Shown here piece by piece: positions 1-6,040 of a stretch of DNA of 11,570 bases (position 1 is its first letter; each line of letters begins with the position of its first letter). This DNA is from GWA1-39-11 sp964640435 (GTDB taxonomy: Bacteria; Patescibacteriota; Microgenomatia; Levybacterales; GWA1-39-11). The notes under the pieces were generated by a model. The model ran no database searches. It saw only the letters and a list, made by a program, of their open reading frames with translations, and was not told where the DNA came from. The stretch is taken from the NCBI GenBank assembly GCA_964640435.1, contig CAZXFJ010000031.1, forward strand, positions 1-11,570, written 5' to 3'. The position numbers and the translations under genes were made by a program.

Positions 1-576
1 TCCCGCACGTTTGTAATAGCCAAAGAAAGTACCACTTGGAGTAACTTTGGATTTATATAGCTTGAAGGCAGCAGGTATTGTACCTTTTTCAAACAGTCTT
101 TTTCCTGTCCCAAGTGTAAGGGGAAATATTTTTAGCCAAAGTTCATCTACCAAATCATTCTTCATTAATGATTGAATAAGATTGCTACTTCCGTACACTT
201 GTAGGTCAGGACCGGTTGATTTCTTTAGCTCTTTTAATGCATTAATATCTTTTAACACTTCTGTGTTTTCCCAGGCTGGATTTTCTAAGGTTTTGGAGAT
301 GACATATTTTGGAATTTTGTTTATTTGTGGCCAGCCTTCTGCTTCTGTAGTATGTTGCGGCCAAAATCCTGAAAAGATATCATATGTTTTTCGCCCAAGG
401 AGTAATCCAGCGGTTTTTTTCATTTGTTTTCCCATTTCTTTCCCACCATCTTCATCAAAGTAAGGGCCCATCCATCCACCAAATTTGAAACCCTCTGCAG
501 TATCCTCTTTGGAACCACCTGGAGCTTGCATGACACCGTCAAGTGTAATAAATTCAACAACAATAATCTTTCTCAT
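1..576 (-). CDS. Dihydrofolate reductase-family protein (RibD C-terminal-like), partial at left edge
   Basis: Reverse-strand frame of 192 codons running off the left edge, read by eye as a member of the DHFR/RibD C-terminal domain family (YyaP/YwjB type). Typical features are an N-terminal strand followed by TLDGVMQAPG (residues 11-20), LLLGRKTYD (58-66), VYGSSNLIQSL (128-138) and DELWLKIFPLTLGTGKRLF (144-162). The last visible residues, SGTFFGYYKR, are normally near the end of these proteins, so probably only a few residues are missing. The family folds like NADPH-dependent dihydrofolate reductase, but its members are mostly uncharacterised, so the substrate is unknown and this should not be called folA. 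The ATG at 576 has no Shine-Dalgarno site and sits 6 bases after a -10 box, which suggests a leaderless mRNA. The tRNA-Gln gene lies upstream on the same strand. Confidence 0.88.
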   Translation of the reverse strand, partial: MRKIIVVEFITLDGVMQAPGGSKEDTAEGFKFGGWMGPYFDEDGGKEMGKQMKKTAGLLLGRKTYDIFSGFWPQHTTEAEGWPQINKIPKYVISKTLENPAWENTEVLKDINALKELKKSTGPDLQVYGSSNLIQSLMKNDLVDELWLKIFPLTLGTGKRLFEKGTIPAAFKLYKSKVTPSGTFFGYYKRAG

Positions 577-582
577 AAAATG

Positions 583-591
583 ATTCTACCA
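583..591 (-). promoter_or_regulatory. Extended -10 promoter of the DHFR-family gene
   Basis: On the minus strand TGG-TAGAAT is an extended -10 element, with the hexamer at 583-588. Only 6 bases separate it from the ATG at 576, so the transcript should begin at or next to the start codon. No clear -35 at 17 bases is seen, which the TG extension can compensate for. Confidence 0.55.
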
Positions 592-675
592 CATTGATTT
601 ATTTAGTAATATTAGTTCGAATCCAAATAGGGAGAGGTATAGTTTGATATTGTGAGTTGAGGCTATTTTTGTTTG

Positions 676-746
676 CTGCTGGACCTGGATTCGAACCAGA
701 ATAAACGGATCCAAAGTCCGTTGTCCTACCATTAGACGATCCAGCA
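676..746 (-). tRNA. trnQ: tRNA-Gln (anticodon UUG), CCA not encoded
   Basis: A complete cloverleaf folds on the minus strand. The acceptor stem pairs TGCTGGA with TCCAGCA over 7 bp. The D stem is GTCT/GGAC around the loop AATGGTA. The anticodon stem ACGGA/TCCGT holds the loop CTTTGGA, giving anticodon TTG (reads CAA, glutamine). The variable loop is 4 bases, and the T arm is TCTGG-TTCGAAT-CCAGG with one G-U pair. The discriminator base is G, as usual for tRNA-Gln. It is followed by CAA rather than CCA, so the 3' CCA must be added by the nucleotidyltransferase. Length is 71 nt. No hairpin terminator is visible between it and the DHFR-family gene 99 bases downstream. Confidence 0.97.
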
Positions 747-757
747 ATGTTCTCAAT

Positions 758-786
758 ATTATATCTTAAAGTAGATCTAGCTTCAA
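758..786 (-). promoter_or_regulatory. Promoter of tRNA-Gln
   Basis: On the minus strand a TTGAAG -35 (781-786) and a perfect TATAAT -10 (758-763) are separated by exactly 17 bases. The tRNA 5' end lies 11 bases past the -10. This is one of the best sigma-70-type promoters in the window. It shares a 70-base divergent region with the promoter of the HAD gene. Confidence 0.8.
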
Positions 787-800
787 TAAAGTTGTGGATC

Positions 801-809
801 TGCTATACT
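801..809 (+). promoter_or_regulatory. Extended -10 promoter of the HAD hydrolase gene
   Basis: TGC-TATACT is an extended -10 element (hexamer 804-809). It ends 7 bases before the ATG at 817, where transcription would be expected to start, so the mRNA is predicted leaderless. The -35 position shows no good match. Confidence 0.65.
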
Positions 810-816
810 GCTTATT

Positions 817-1470
817 ATGCAAAATGAGATTAAGGCGGTAATTTTTGATCACGATGATACTCTAGTGGAATCACGAAAACCAAAATGGGATCAACACAAG
901 CATGTTGCTAAAACCCACTATAATCGAGAACTCACCGACGAATTTATTGGATTACATTACGGGAAACCTTTCGCAGAATTTGTAAAAATACTTTATGATA
1001 CTGATGACTCAGATCAAGCATTTGAATATATTGCTTTATACAGAAAAGAATTTCCAAAGGTGATATATCCAGAAACCCTCTCTACTCTTCGTGCGCTTAA
1101 AGATATGGGTATGTTGACAGGAGTTGTAACTGCAACAACTCGTGAGGGACTTACTTATGACCATAAAACCATGGGTATAACTGCCGATCTTATCGATTAT
1201 ACGCAAACTGCCGATGAGTCAGATTTTCATAAGCCAGATCCAAGAGTTTTTGATTCAGCAAAAAACTGGTTATCAGAAAGAGGTGTTAAGCCTCAGGAGG
1301 TAGTTTATGTTGGAGATGCACTTCATGATATGCGTGCTGCTGTCGATGCAGGCTTCAATTTTGTGGGAGTTGAGACTGGAATGGTCACTGGGGAGGTTTT
1401 CTTGCAAAACGGCGTAAAAAGTGTAGCTGGGGTGGCAAATATTATTGATCTACTTAAGACTAATCGTTAA
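817..1470 (+). CDS. HAD-superfamily hydrolase (phosphatase, Gph/PpaX-like)
   Basis: A 217-residue soluble protein with all four haloacid dehalogenase motifs: motif I DHDDTL (nucleophile D11, acid D13), motif II VVTATT (T105), motif III HKPDP (K139) and motif IV GDALHDM (D167, D171). The roughly 80 residues between motif I and the core are predicted to be an alpha-helical C1 cap, as in phosphoglycolate phosphatase and pyrophosphatase PpaX. Such enzymes remove phosphate from small metabolites through an aspartyl-phosphate intermediate. The substrate cannot be read from sequence. The start is ATG 817, supported by the -10 box 7 bases upstream and the absence of a Shine-Dalgarno site. Its TAA stop overlaps by 3 bases the stop of the convergent surface-protein gene. 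Confidence 0.9.
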   Translation: MQNEIKAVIFDHDDTLVESRKPKWDQHKHVAKTHYNRELTDEFIGLHYGKPFAEFVKILYDTDDSDQAFEYIALYRKEFPKVIYPETLSTLRALKDMGMLTGVVTATTREGLTYDHKTMGITADLIDYTQTADESDFHKPDPRVFDSAKNWLSERGVKPQEVVYVGDALHDMRAAVDAGFNFVGVETGMVTGEVFLQNGVKSVAGVANIIDLLKTNR

Positions 1471-1475
1471 TTAGT
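1459..1475. repeat. Inverted repeat over the convergent stop codons (HAD / surface protein)
   Basis: ACTAAT and ATTAGT form a perfect 6-bp inverted repeat around a 5-base loop. It covers both overlapping stops (1467-1470). It is AT-rich with no T-run, so it is not a classical terminator. It may fold at the 3' end of both transcripts. Confidence 0.4.
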
Positions 1476-2219
1476 GATTATGTGAATCCTCGCCTGATCA
1501 ATAAAGGTTGTATACCCAAGCTGTGTTTGTAATTGTACTTGGTAGCTGTTTGACCCTATTGGAAGTGACAATGAGCTTGATGTAAGAAGTGTCGATGTTC
1601 CTCCAGAAGAACTTAGGGTTGAGTTTGAAACAGCACTATTAGTTGTGGCATTATATAGCCGAACTGAAGCCGTTTGATTTCCTGTAGGAATTCTCATTGT
1701 AACTTCAAAGTATATATTTGCTACGTTGGGATAATTTGCCAAGTTAACCGTTGCTCCAATTCCATCAATTGATGTCCAATTAGTATATGTTCCAGAACCT
1801 GTTCCTAGAGGAATAAAGAACTCTTTTGGTTGAGCGATGGGTGTGGGAGTTGGTGTATATGGCGGAATAAGGGTTGGAGTTGGAGGACGAGTTGGAGTAG
1901 GAGATTTTTCAGGTGTAGTAGATGGTAGTATTGCAACAAGTGTTGAGGCACTAGTTGATACAACTGCTGAAAGATTTTTATTAATGACATCATTACAGGC
2001 GGGTGAACAAGTCGTTCCTTGCGCATTTAGTGCCTTATACATCTGAGCTGTGCTTACTTTATCTTTTTCAGTGAATACTTTTATGTCGACAATTATTGCA
2101 TTAATTACAAGAAAAAGAAGAACTGCAAAAATAACGATAGTTTGAGCAGGTATATTCTTAAAGCTATCTAAAATATTATTCTCTTCAGAAGGTTTTACGA
2201 CCGAATTTTGATCATCCAC
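1467..2219 (-). CDS. Membrane-anchored, Pro/Thr-stalked surface protein with C-terminal beta-type domain
   Basis: A 250-residue protein of unknown function with a clear architecture. It has a charged cytoplasmic N-terminus (1-26), one transmembrane segment (about 27-46), and a spacer containing a cysteine pair (C71, C75, CSPAC). A Pro/Thr stalk follows (about 101-131, repeated PTPT), then a roughly 115-residue C-terminal domain rich in Ser, Thr, Asn and alternating hydrophobics, predicted to be a beta sandwich. This domain would be displayed outside the cell. It resembles domains I remember on proteins from Microgenomates-type genomes, but that is recollection, not a search. The start is GTG 2219, chosen because a promoter with 17-base spacing ends 6 bases upstream. 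An adhesion or ligand-binding role is possible but unproven. Confidence 0.82.
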   Translation of the reverse strand: MDDQNSVVKPSEENNILDSFKNIPAQTIVIFAVLLFLVINAIIVDIKVFTEKDKVSTAQMYKALNAQGTTCSPACNDVINKNLSAVVSTSASTLVAILPSTTPEKSPTPTRPPTPTLIPPYTPTPTPIAQPKEFFIPLGTGSGTYTNWTSIDGIGATVNLANYPNVANIYFEVTMRIPTGNQTASVRLYNATTNSAVSNSTLSSSGGTSTLLTSSSLSLPIGSNSYQVQLQTQLGYTTFIDQARIHIITN

Positions 2220-2225
2220 AATTTA

Positions 2226-2254
2226 AGTATAGAGTGATTTTAATTATGAAACAA
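2226..2254 (-). promoter_or_regulatory. Promoter of the surface-protein gene
   Basis: On the minus strand a TTGTTT -35 (2249-2254) and a TATACT -10 (2226-2231) are 17 bases apart. The -10 ends 6 bases before the GTG start, predicting a leaderless GUG message. The promoter occupies nearly the whole 35-base gap after the upstream gene, so the surface-protein gene is probably transcribed separately from typA. Confidence 0.65.
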
Positions 2255-2839
2255 TTATTCTCTTTCCTTACCTCTTCGCGAGTCAGGGTATATTTCATTT
2301 TTTCCCTCTTGTGGTTCAAGCGTAAATCCAGAGATTATTATATCTTCGGGTAAGTAATCTTGTACTCGGTGCGCCATTCCCATAAATAAAATACCGAAAT
2401 TCTCGCTAGTTAAATTACCATCAATGGATTTCGCCATAAAACGATCCCTCCTGGTAAGTAATGGAACCGCAACGCTTTTATATTTATCAAGTGTCCACTT
2501 ATCTTCTTGTGCCTTTCGAGCGAGATCGTATTGTTCGCTCGTTGCATCAAGATTCTCTCCTCCAATGAGTCTCGCGCCTTCTTTGACAAGCTTTTTCAGC
2601 GTGTTGTAGTTTGGAGTTTCAGGGGAAGTTTCCAGCCACTTTTCCATCAATGAATCTTCGAGAATTGGTAAGGAATCCTGAAATACTAGAGCTTTACTAA
2701 AGTCAGATACAGCACGATGCAAATAGCTGTCAATTTCGTTCCAATAACTTTGAAGGGCACTATCAAGAGCCTCATTATTAGTAAAACCCATCTCTCTAGA
2801 ATGGTGAACGATGGGGAAATGGAAAAGTAATCGAGCCAT
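2255..2839 (-). CDS. Conserved-looking hypothetical protein coupled to typA
   Basis: A 194-residue soluble protein that I cannot assign to a named family. The N-terminus has hydrophobic strands ending in HFPIVHHSREMG (7-18). The middle is mostly helical and acidic. The C-terminal part has TRRDRFMAKSI (129-139), then GILFMGMAHRV (149-159), followed by YLPEDI. The order of an RD/RN-x-x-A helix and then a hydrophobic strand ending in G-x-x-H recalls TraB/ChaN/EreA-like proteins, but this is only a resemblance. The tail is highly charged (RRGKERE). The ATG overlaps the typA stop as TAATG, so it is probably translated by reinitiation from the typA message. No separate promoter or Shine-Dalgarno site is seen. 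Confidence 0.78.
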   Translation of the reverse strand: MARLLFHFPIVHHSREMGFTNNEALDSALQSYWNEIDSYLHRAVSDFSKALVFQDSLPILEDSLMEKWLETSPETPNYNTLKKLVKEGARLIGGENLDATSEQYDLARKAQEDKWTLDKYKSVAVPLLTRRDRFMAKSIDGNLTSENFGILFMGMAHRVQDYLPEDIIISGFTLEPQEGKNEIYPDSRRGKERE

Positions 2840-4665
2840 TATAAAAGTCCTTGGGATTTGAGGCGACGAGCTTCATTTTCATCAAGAATTGTTTTACGAA
2901 TTCTTATGTTTTTAGGAGTAATTTCAACTAACTCATCATCTGCAATGTATTCAAGAGCATCTTCAAGACCCATTTTTTTAGGCTCTTTAACATGAACTCC
3001 TACTCCTTCTCCTTTTGATCTCATGTTTGTGAGATTTTTTGTCTTACATACGTTAATTGATAAGTCATCTGGTCTTGAGTTTTGTCCAATAACCTGACCC
3101 TTATATACGTTTTCTGCAGGTCTAATAAATAATTGTCCACGATCTTGAGCTGAAGTTAGCGCATAACCATTTGTTACACCATTTTCAAATGCGATAAGAG
3201 AACCTTGTTGGCGTTCAAAAGAAAACCCATTATCTGGTTTGTAGTCATCAAAAAGTGTATTCATGATTCCCAAACCTCTTGTATCAGTAACGAATTCACT
3301 TCTGTATCCAAAAAGACCTCGAGTTGAGATAACGAATTCCATAAATGCTATTCCATTATCATTTCTCATATCTTTAAGATCTCCACGTCGCTCCCCCATT
3401 TTTTGAATGACAACACCCGCAAGTTCTTCAGGTACTTCAATATATACTTTTTCAAATGGTGTCATTTTTTGACCATCCACTACTCTATCAATAACCTGAG
3501 GACGAGCAACTTGAAATTCATAACCTTCACGTCGCATACGTTCCATGAGTATTGCTAAATGGAGTTCTCCACGACCTGAAACTACCCATCCACCAGATGG
3601 ATTAAGCTCAACTCGTAATGCCATATCAGTTTCAAGTTCTTTGTATAATCTTTCTTCAATTTGTCTTGAGGTTTTAAACTCTCCTTCACGACCGGCAAAT
3701 GGAGAATCATTAACACGGAAAGTAACACGAATTGTAGGCTCTTCAATATGAAGCAATGGTAATGCTTCAGGATTTGAGCTATCTGCTATTGTTTCTCCAA
3801 TTTCAGGATCTGCAATTCCAGCAACTGCAACTATATCTCCAGCCTCAATTTCAGTTGCTGTAACACGGTCTAAACCTTCAAAAGTCATAAGAGACGTAAC
3901 TTTGAATTTGTTAACTTCACCGTCACGTCTTATTTGTGCAACATCTTGACCACTTTTAATTTTTCCATTGTAGATCCTTCCGATAGCAATTCTACCTAAA
4001 TGTGAATCACTTGACAGAGTTGTAACAAGCATTTGAAGACCTTTTGATGAGTCTCCGCTTGGTGCTGGAACTTCTTTCATTATGGTTTCAAAAATTGGGT
4101 TAATGTTTGTCATGGTAGACAAATCTGGTTCAAGGCCAGCTAAACCACTTTTAGCAGAAGCATAAACTATTGGAAAATCAGCTGCTGTATCATCGGCTCC
4201 AAGGTCAAAGAAGAGCTCTAGTGTTTTATCAAGTACGTAGTGAATTCGAGCATCTGGCTTGTCAATTTTGTTTACAACAACGATAATTTTCAGCTTCATT
4301 TCTAAAGCTTTTTTCAAAACAAATCGAGTTTGTGGCATAGGTCCCTCTTTTGCATCAATAAGTAGAAGACATCCATCAGCCATTTTAAGAACACGCTCTA
4401 CTTCTCCTCCGAAATCAGCGTGGCCAGGAGTATCAATAATGTTAATTTTTGTTCCTTGCCAGTTAACAGAGGCATTTTTTGAGAAAATCGTAATTCCACG
4501 TTCCTGCTCAAGCTCATTTGAGTCCATGATGAGGCTGTCTGCTGTATCTTTGTGCATTTTTGTTTGAGATTGCTTCAAAAGTGCATCAACTAAAGTTGTT
4601 TTTCCATGGTCAACGTGAGCAATAATCGCAACGTTTCTAATTTGATTGTTTGTTGTTTGGTCCAT
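2839..4665 (-). CDS. typA: Ribosome-associated GTPase TypA/BipA
   Basis: A 608-residue translational GTPase of normal TypA/BipA length. G1 is AHVDHGKT (16-23), G2 RGITI (56-60), G3 DTPGH (78-82), G4 NKID (132-135) and G5 SAK (170-172). The later domains are continuous to the basic C-terminus, without frameshift. TypA binds the 70S ribosome at the site used by EF-G and LepA, and is associated with 50S assembly and with growth at low temperature or under stress. The ATG at 4665 follows a leader of about 30 bases with no Shine-Dalgarno site; its own promoter and a 5' hairpin lie upstream. The stop codon overlaps the start of the next gene. It is divergent from the SGNH hydrolase gene. Confidence 0.97.
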   Translation of the reverse strand: MDQTTNNQIRNVAIIAHVDHGKTTLVDALLKQSQTKMHKDTADSLIMDSNELEQERGITIFSKNASVNWQGTKINIIDTPGHADFGGEVERVLKMADGCLLLIDAKEGPMPQTRFVLKKALEMKLKIIVVVNKIDKPDARIHYVLDKTLELFFDLGADDTAADFPIVYASAKSGLAGLEPDLSTMTNINPIFETIMKEVPAPSGDSSKGLQMLVTTLSSDSHLGRIAIGRIYNGKIKSGQDVAQIRRDGEVNKFKVTSLMTFEGLDRVTATEIEAGDIVAVAGIADPEIGETIADSSNPEALPLLHIEEPTIRVTFRVNDSPFAGREGEFKTSRQIEERLYKELETDMALRVELNPSGGWVVSGRGELHLAILMERMRREGYEFQVARPQVIDRVVDGQKMTPFEKVYIEVPEELAGVVIQKMGERRGDLKDMRNDNGIAFMEFVISTRGLFGYRSEFVTDTRGLGIMNTLFDDYKPDNGFSFERQQGSLIAFENGVTNGYALTSAQDRGQLFIRPAENVYKGQVIGQNSRPDDLSINVCKTKNLTNMRSKGEGVGVHVKEPKKMGLEDALEYIADDELVEITPKNIRIRKTILDENEARRLKSQGLL

Positions 4666-4671
4666 TTATAT

Positions 4672-4697
4672 AAAAAAAAGCGCGCTTTCGCGGCCTT
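4672..4697 (-). promoter_or_regulatory. 5'-leader hairpin plus U-run upstream of typA
   Basis: The predicted typA transcript starts near 4697 with a GC-rich imperfect hairpin. The core stem CGC/GCG closes on a GAAA tetraloop (4686-4692). Two mismatches follow outward, then an outer AAG/CTT stem (4678-4697). Eight U residues (4672-4679) partly overlap the 3' arm. It looks like a weak intrinsic terminator or attenuator inside the leader, about 6 bases before the ATG, or a 5'-protecting structure. It is the only GC-rich hairpin with a T-run that I found in the window. Confidence 0.45.
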
Positions 4698-4703
4698 GAA
4701 TAT

Positions 4704-4712
4704 ATTATACCA
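4704..4712 (-). promoter_or_regulatory. Extended -10 promoter of typA
   Basis: On the minus strand TGG-TATAAT is a consensus -10 (4704-4709) with a TG extension. The -35 position is weak. The predicted start near 4697 gives a leader of roughly 30 bases, unlike the leaderless genes around it. Confidence 0.65.
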
Positions 4713-4770
4713 GAATTTTACATATTTCGCATAATTATGGGATATGATTGATAATTCTTGCTCGCTAAAC

Positions 4771-4779
4771 TGTTATACT
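4771..4779 (+). promoter_or_regulatory. Extended -10 promoter of the SGNH hydrolase gene
   Basis: TGT-TATACT (hexamer 4774-4779) ends 6 bases before the ATG at 4786, predicting a leaderless message. This placement argues against the longer frame beginning at 4744, because that ATG would lie upstream of the promoter. Confidence 0.6.
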
Positions 4780-4785
4780 AACTTT

Positions 4786-5490
4786 ATGGTAAAGGTAATA
4801 CTCGTTTTAATTGCAGCATATATTATTTTTCAGCTACTATACTCTGCCTATTTTCTACAGAAATCTGCGGCTCTTGTTAAAAAAATTCATACAGGCACAT
4901 TTACCTTTGGGGATAAGAAAAATCTACCCTATTCTATTTTTCTAGATGGAGATAGTGTTGCGGCAGGAGTTGGTGCAACGAGCCCAAAAACAGCTATTGA
5001 AGGCCGAATTGGTGAATATTTATCCAAAGATAAGTATGTAACCATACAAAATACCGCTGTAAGTGGCTCGAGAATGGGAGATTTAGCTACCCGAGCGCTA
5101 CCAGATAAAAAACAAGACTTAATCATTCTTATTATTTCGTCAAACGACCTATTTCATTTTCAAAACTTAAATAGTTTTAAAGATTCAACTCAAAAAGTAC
5201 TTGCTAGGTATTCCCCTATTGCTAAAAAGTTAATAATTGTGGGTCCAGGGAGAATTTTTGATGCTGATGCGGTACCAATCGTTCTAAAACCAATTTACAG
5301 GCTAAAAGCCAAGGATTACTCAAAAGTTATTTCCGATGAAGTAGGTAAATATGAAAACGTTGTATACATAAATCCTACTGAAACAACACTAAGTTTAAAA
5401 GATTATAGCTTTACAGGTGCGTCTGACCACTTTCATCCCAATGATGAGGGGCAAAGATTTTGGTTTGATATGATTAGGCCTTCTTTGTAG
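4786..5490 (+). CDS. SGNH/GDSL-family hydrolase with N-terminal membrane anchor
   Basis: A 234-residue protein. The first ~24 residues form one hydrophobic segment (signal anchor), placing the enzyme outside the membrane. Catalytic blocks of the SGNH family are visible: block I DGDSVAAG (nucleophile S57), block II AVSGSRMGD (oxyanion G94), block III SSND (N120) and block V DHFHPND (D214, H217). The family comprises esterases, lipases and carbohydrate O-deacetylases, so removal of acyl or acetyl groups from an envelope polymer or lipid is plausible, but the substrate is unknown. An upstream in-frame ATG at 4744 was rejected: it lies before the promoter and would add residues ahead of the anchor. 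The gene ends directly against the convergent DUF1622 gene with no base between. Confidence 0.88.
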   Translation: MVKVILVLIAAYIIFQLLYSAYFLQKSAALVKKIHTGTFTFGDKKNLPYSIFLDGDSVAAGVGATSPKTAIEGRIGEYLSKDKYVTIQNTAVSGSRMGDLATRALPDKKQDLIILIISSNDLFHFQNLNSFKDSTQKVLARYSPIAKKLIIVGPGRIFDADAVPIVLKPIYRLKAKDYSKVISDEVGKYENVVYINPTETTLSLKDYSFTGASDHFHPNDEGQRFWFDMIRPSL

Positions 5491-5510
5491 CTATTTTTTC
5501 TTCCAAGGCC
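5477..5510. repeat. Inverted repeat across the SGNH / DUF1622 junction
   Basis: GGCCTT (5477-5482) and AAGGCC (5505-5510) are a perfect 6-bp inverted repeat around 22 bases that include both abutting stop codons. The long loop and the lack of a U-run after either arm make a terminator role weak. Confidence 0.25.
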
Positions 5511-5835
5511 AGCGACCTTCTATTTCCATATCAAATGTGATGCTTAAGAAGGATCGAATTAGAACTATCATAAGAAGAACAATTACAGAAACAAAGCTAG
5601 GTTGTCCAACTACTGAGCGGATAATATCACCAGCAACAAGCATTTCAAGACCAATTAGAATCGAACGGCCTAGATTTGCACGATAGCTTTTATATAAACT
5701 CGTATCCTTATGAAGGTGAAGCAAGAAATCTTTTACAAATATAGAGGTAGAGATAATCACACCAAAAAGAATTATAAATACTCCAAACAAATCAAGAATC
5801 TGACCTATTACGAGTGCTACAGCAAAAACATCCAT
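5491..5835 (-). CDS. DUF1622-family integral membrane protein
   Basis: A 114-residue protein with about three hydrophobic segments (roughly 5-33, 57-73 and 82-99). The DUF1622 pattern is visible: YRANLGRSILIGLEMLVAGD (51-70), IIRSVV, then VLIRSFLSI (91-99) and the end signature EIEGRWPW (104-111). The family is widespread in bacteria and has no known function. An earlier start is unlikely because promoter-like sequence lies immediately upstream of ATG 5835. The gene stands alone between the SGNH gene, which converges on it, and the RNA-binding protein gene, which diverges from it. Confidence 0.9.
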   Translation of the reverse strand: MDVFAVALVIGQILDLFGVFIILFGVIISTSIFVKDFLLHLHKDTSLYKSYRANLGRSILIGLEMLVAGDIIRSVVGQPSFVSVIVLLMIVLIRSFLSITFDMEIEGRWPWKKK

Positions 5836-5840
5836 ATACT

Positions 5841-5870
5841 ATGTTAGTCACAAGATGAAAAATAAATCAA
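5841..5870 (-). promoter_or_regulatory. Possible promoter of the DUF1622 gene
   Basis: On the minus strand TTGATT (5865-5870) and TAACAT (5841-5846) are 18 bases apart, and the -10 ends 5 bases before the ATG. The match is weaker than at the neighbouring genes, and an overlapping TAGTAT directly at the ATG is an alternative. Confidence 0.35.
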
Positions 5871-5903
5871 GAAAGCAATTTGTATATTGTTTTTTTATTT
5901 TTG

Positions 5904-5912
5904 TGATATAAT
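5904..5912 (+). promoter_or_regulatory. Extended -10 promoter of the RNA-binding protein gene
   Basis: TGA-TATAAT (hexamer 5907-5912) is a perfect extended -10. The start point near 5919 gives a 5' leader of about 120 bases, by far the longest in the window. The leader is pyrimidine-rich and shows no strong hairpin by eye. Confidence 0.65.
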
Positions 5913-5961
5913 AACAGTATAGTAAGTTTTAACTAACTCCGACAAACCTTGACTTTCCCTA

Positions 5962-6039
5962 ATGCCTAACTTTTACCCATCACTTTCCAATTTGAATATT
6001 CTCATGTGCCAACTTTATCCAAAGGAGGTGAATTTATAA
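5962..6039 (+). other. Possible 25-codon upstream ORF in the RNA-binding protein leader
   Basis: An ATG at 5962 opens a 25-codon frame ending in TAA at 6037-6039, one base before the ATG of the RNA-binding protein. The Shine-Dalgarno site of the main gene lies inside its last codons. It has no Shine-Dalgarno site of its own, and a frame this short can occur by chance. If translated, ribosomes would pass directly over the main ribosome binding site. Confidence 0.2.
6021..6031 (+). promoter_or_regulatory. Extended Shine-Dalgarno site of the RNA-binding protein
   Basis: AAAGGAGGTGA matches the 3' end of 16S rRNA over the full 11 bases and ends 9 bases before ATG 6041. It fixes the start, and it is unusual here because most other genes in the window have no Shine-Dalgarno site. 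Confidence 0.9.
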
Positions 6040-6040
6040 T

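Noticed and set aside
182..463. Forward-strand open frame of 93 codons
   Set aside because: It is antisense to the DHFR-family gene, whose reverse-strand translation shows clear family motifs.
601..660. A second tRNA gene suggested by GTTCGAATCC
   Set aside because: The sequence around it does not pair into a T stem, and no acceptor, D or anticodon stem can be found upstream.
1805..2046. Open frames on both strands across the Pro/Thr stalk
   Set aside because: Repetitive GGAGTTGG-like DNA opens several frames at once. Only the frame giving anchor, stalk and head has a promoter and a coherent architecture.
4744..4785. Longer start for the SGNH hydrolase at ATG 4744
   Set aside because: It lies upstream of the extended -10 box at 4771-4779 and would put extra polar residues before the membrane anchor. 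ATG 4786 fits both the promoter and the signal-anchor layout.
5477..5510. Rho-independent terminator between the SGNH and DUF1622 genes
   Set aside because: The stem is only 6 bp with a 22-base loop, and neither strand has a T-run after the 3' arm.
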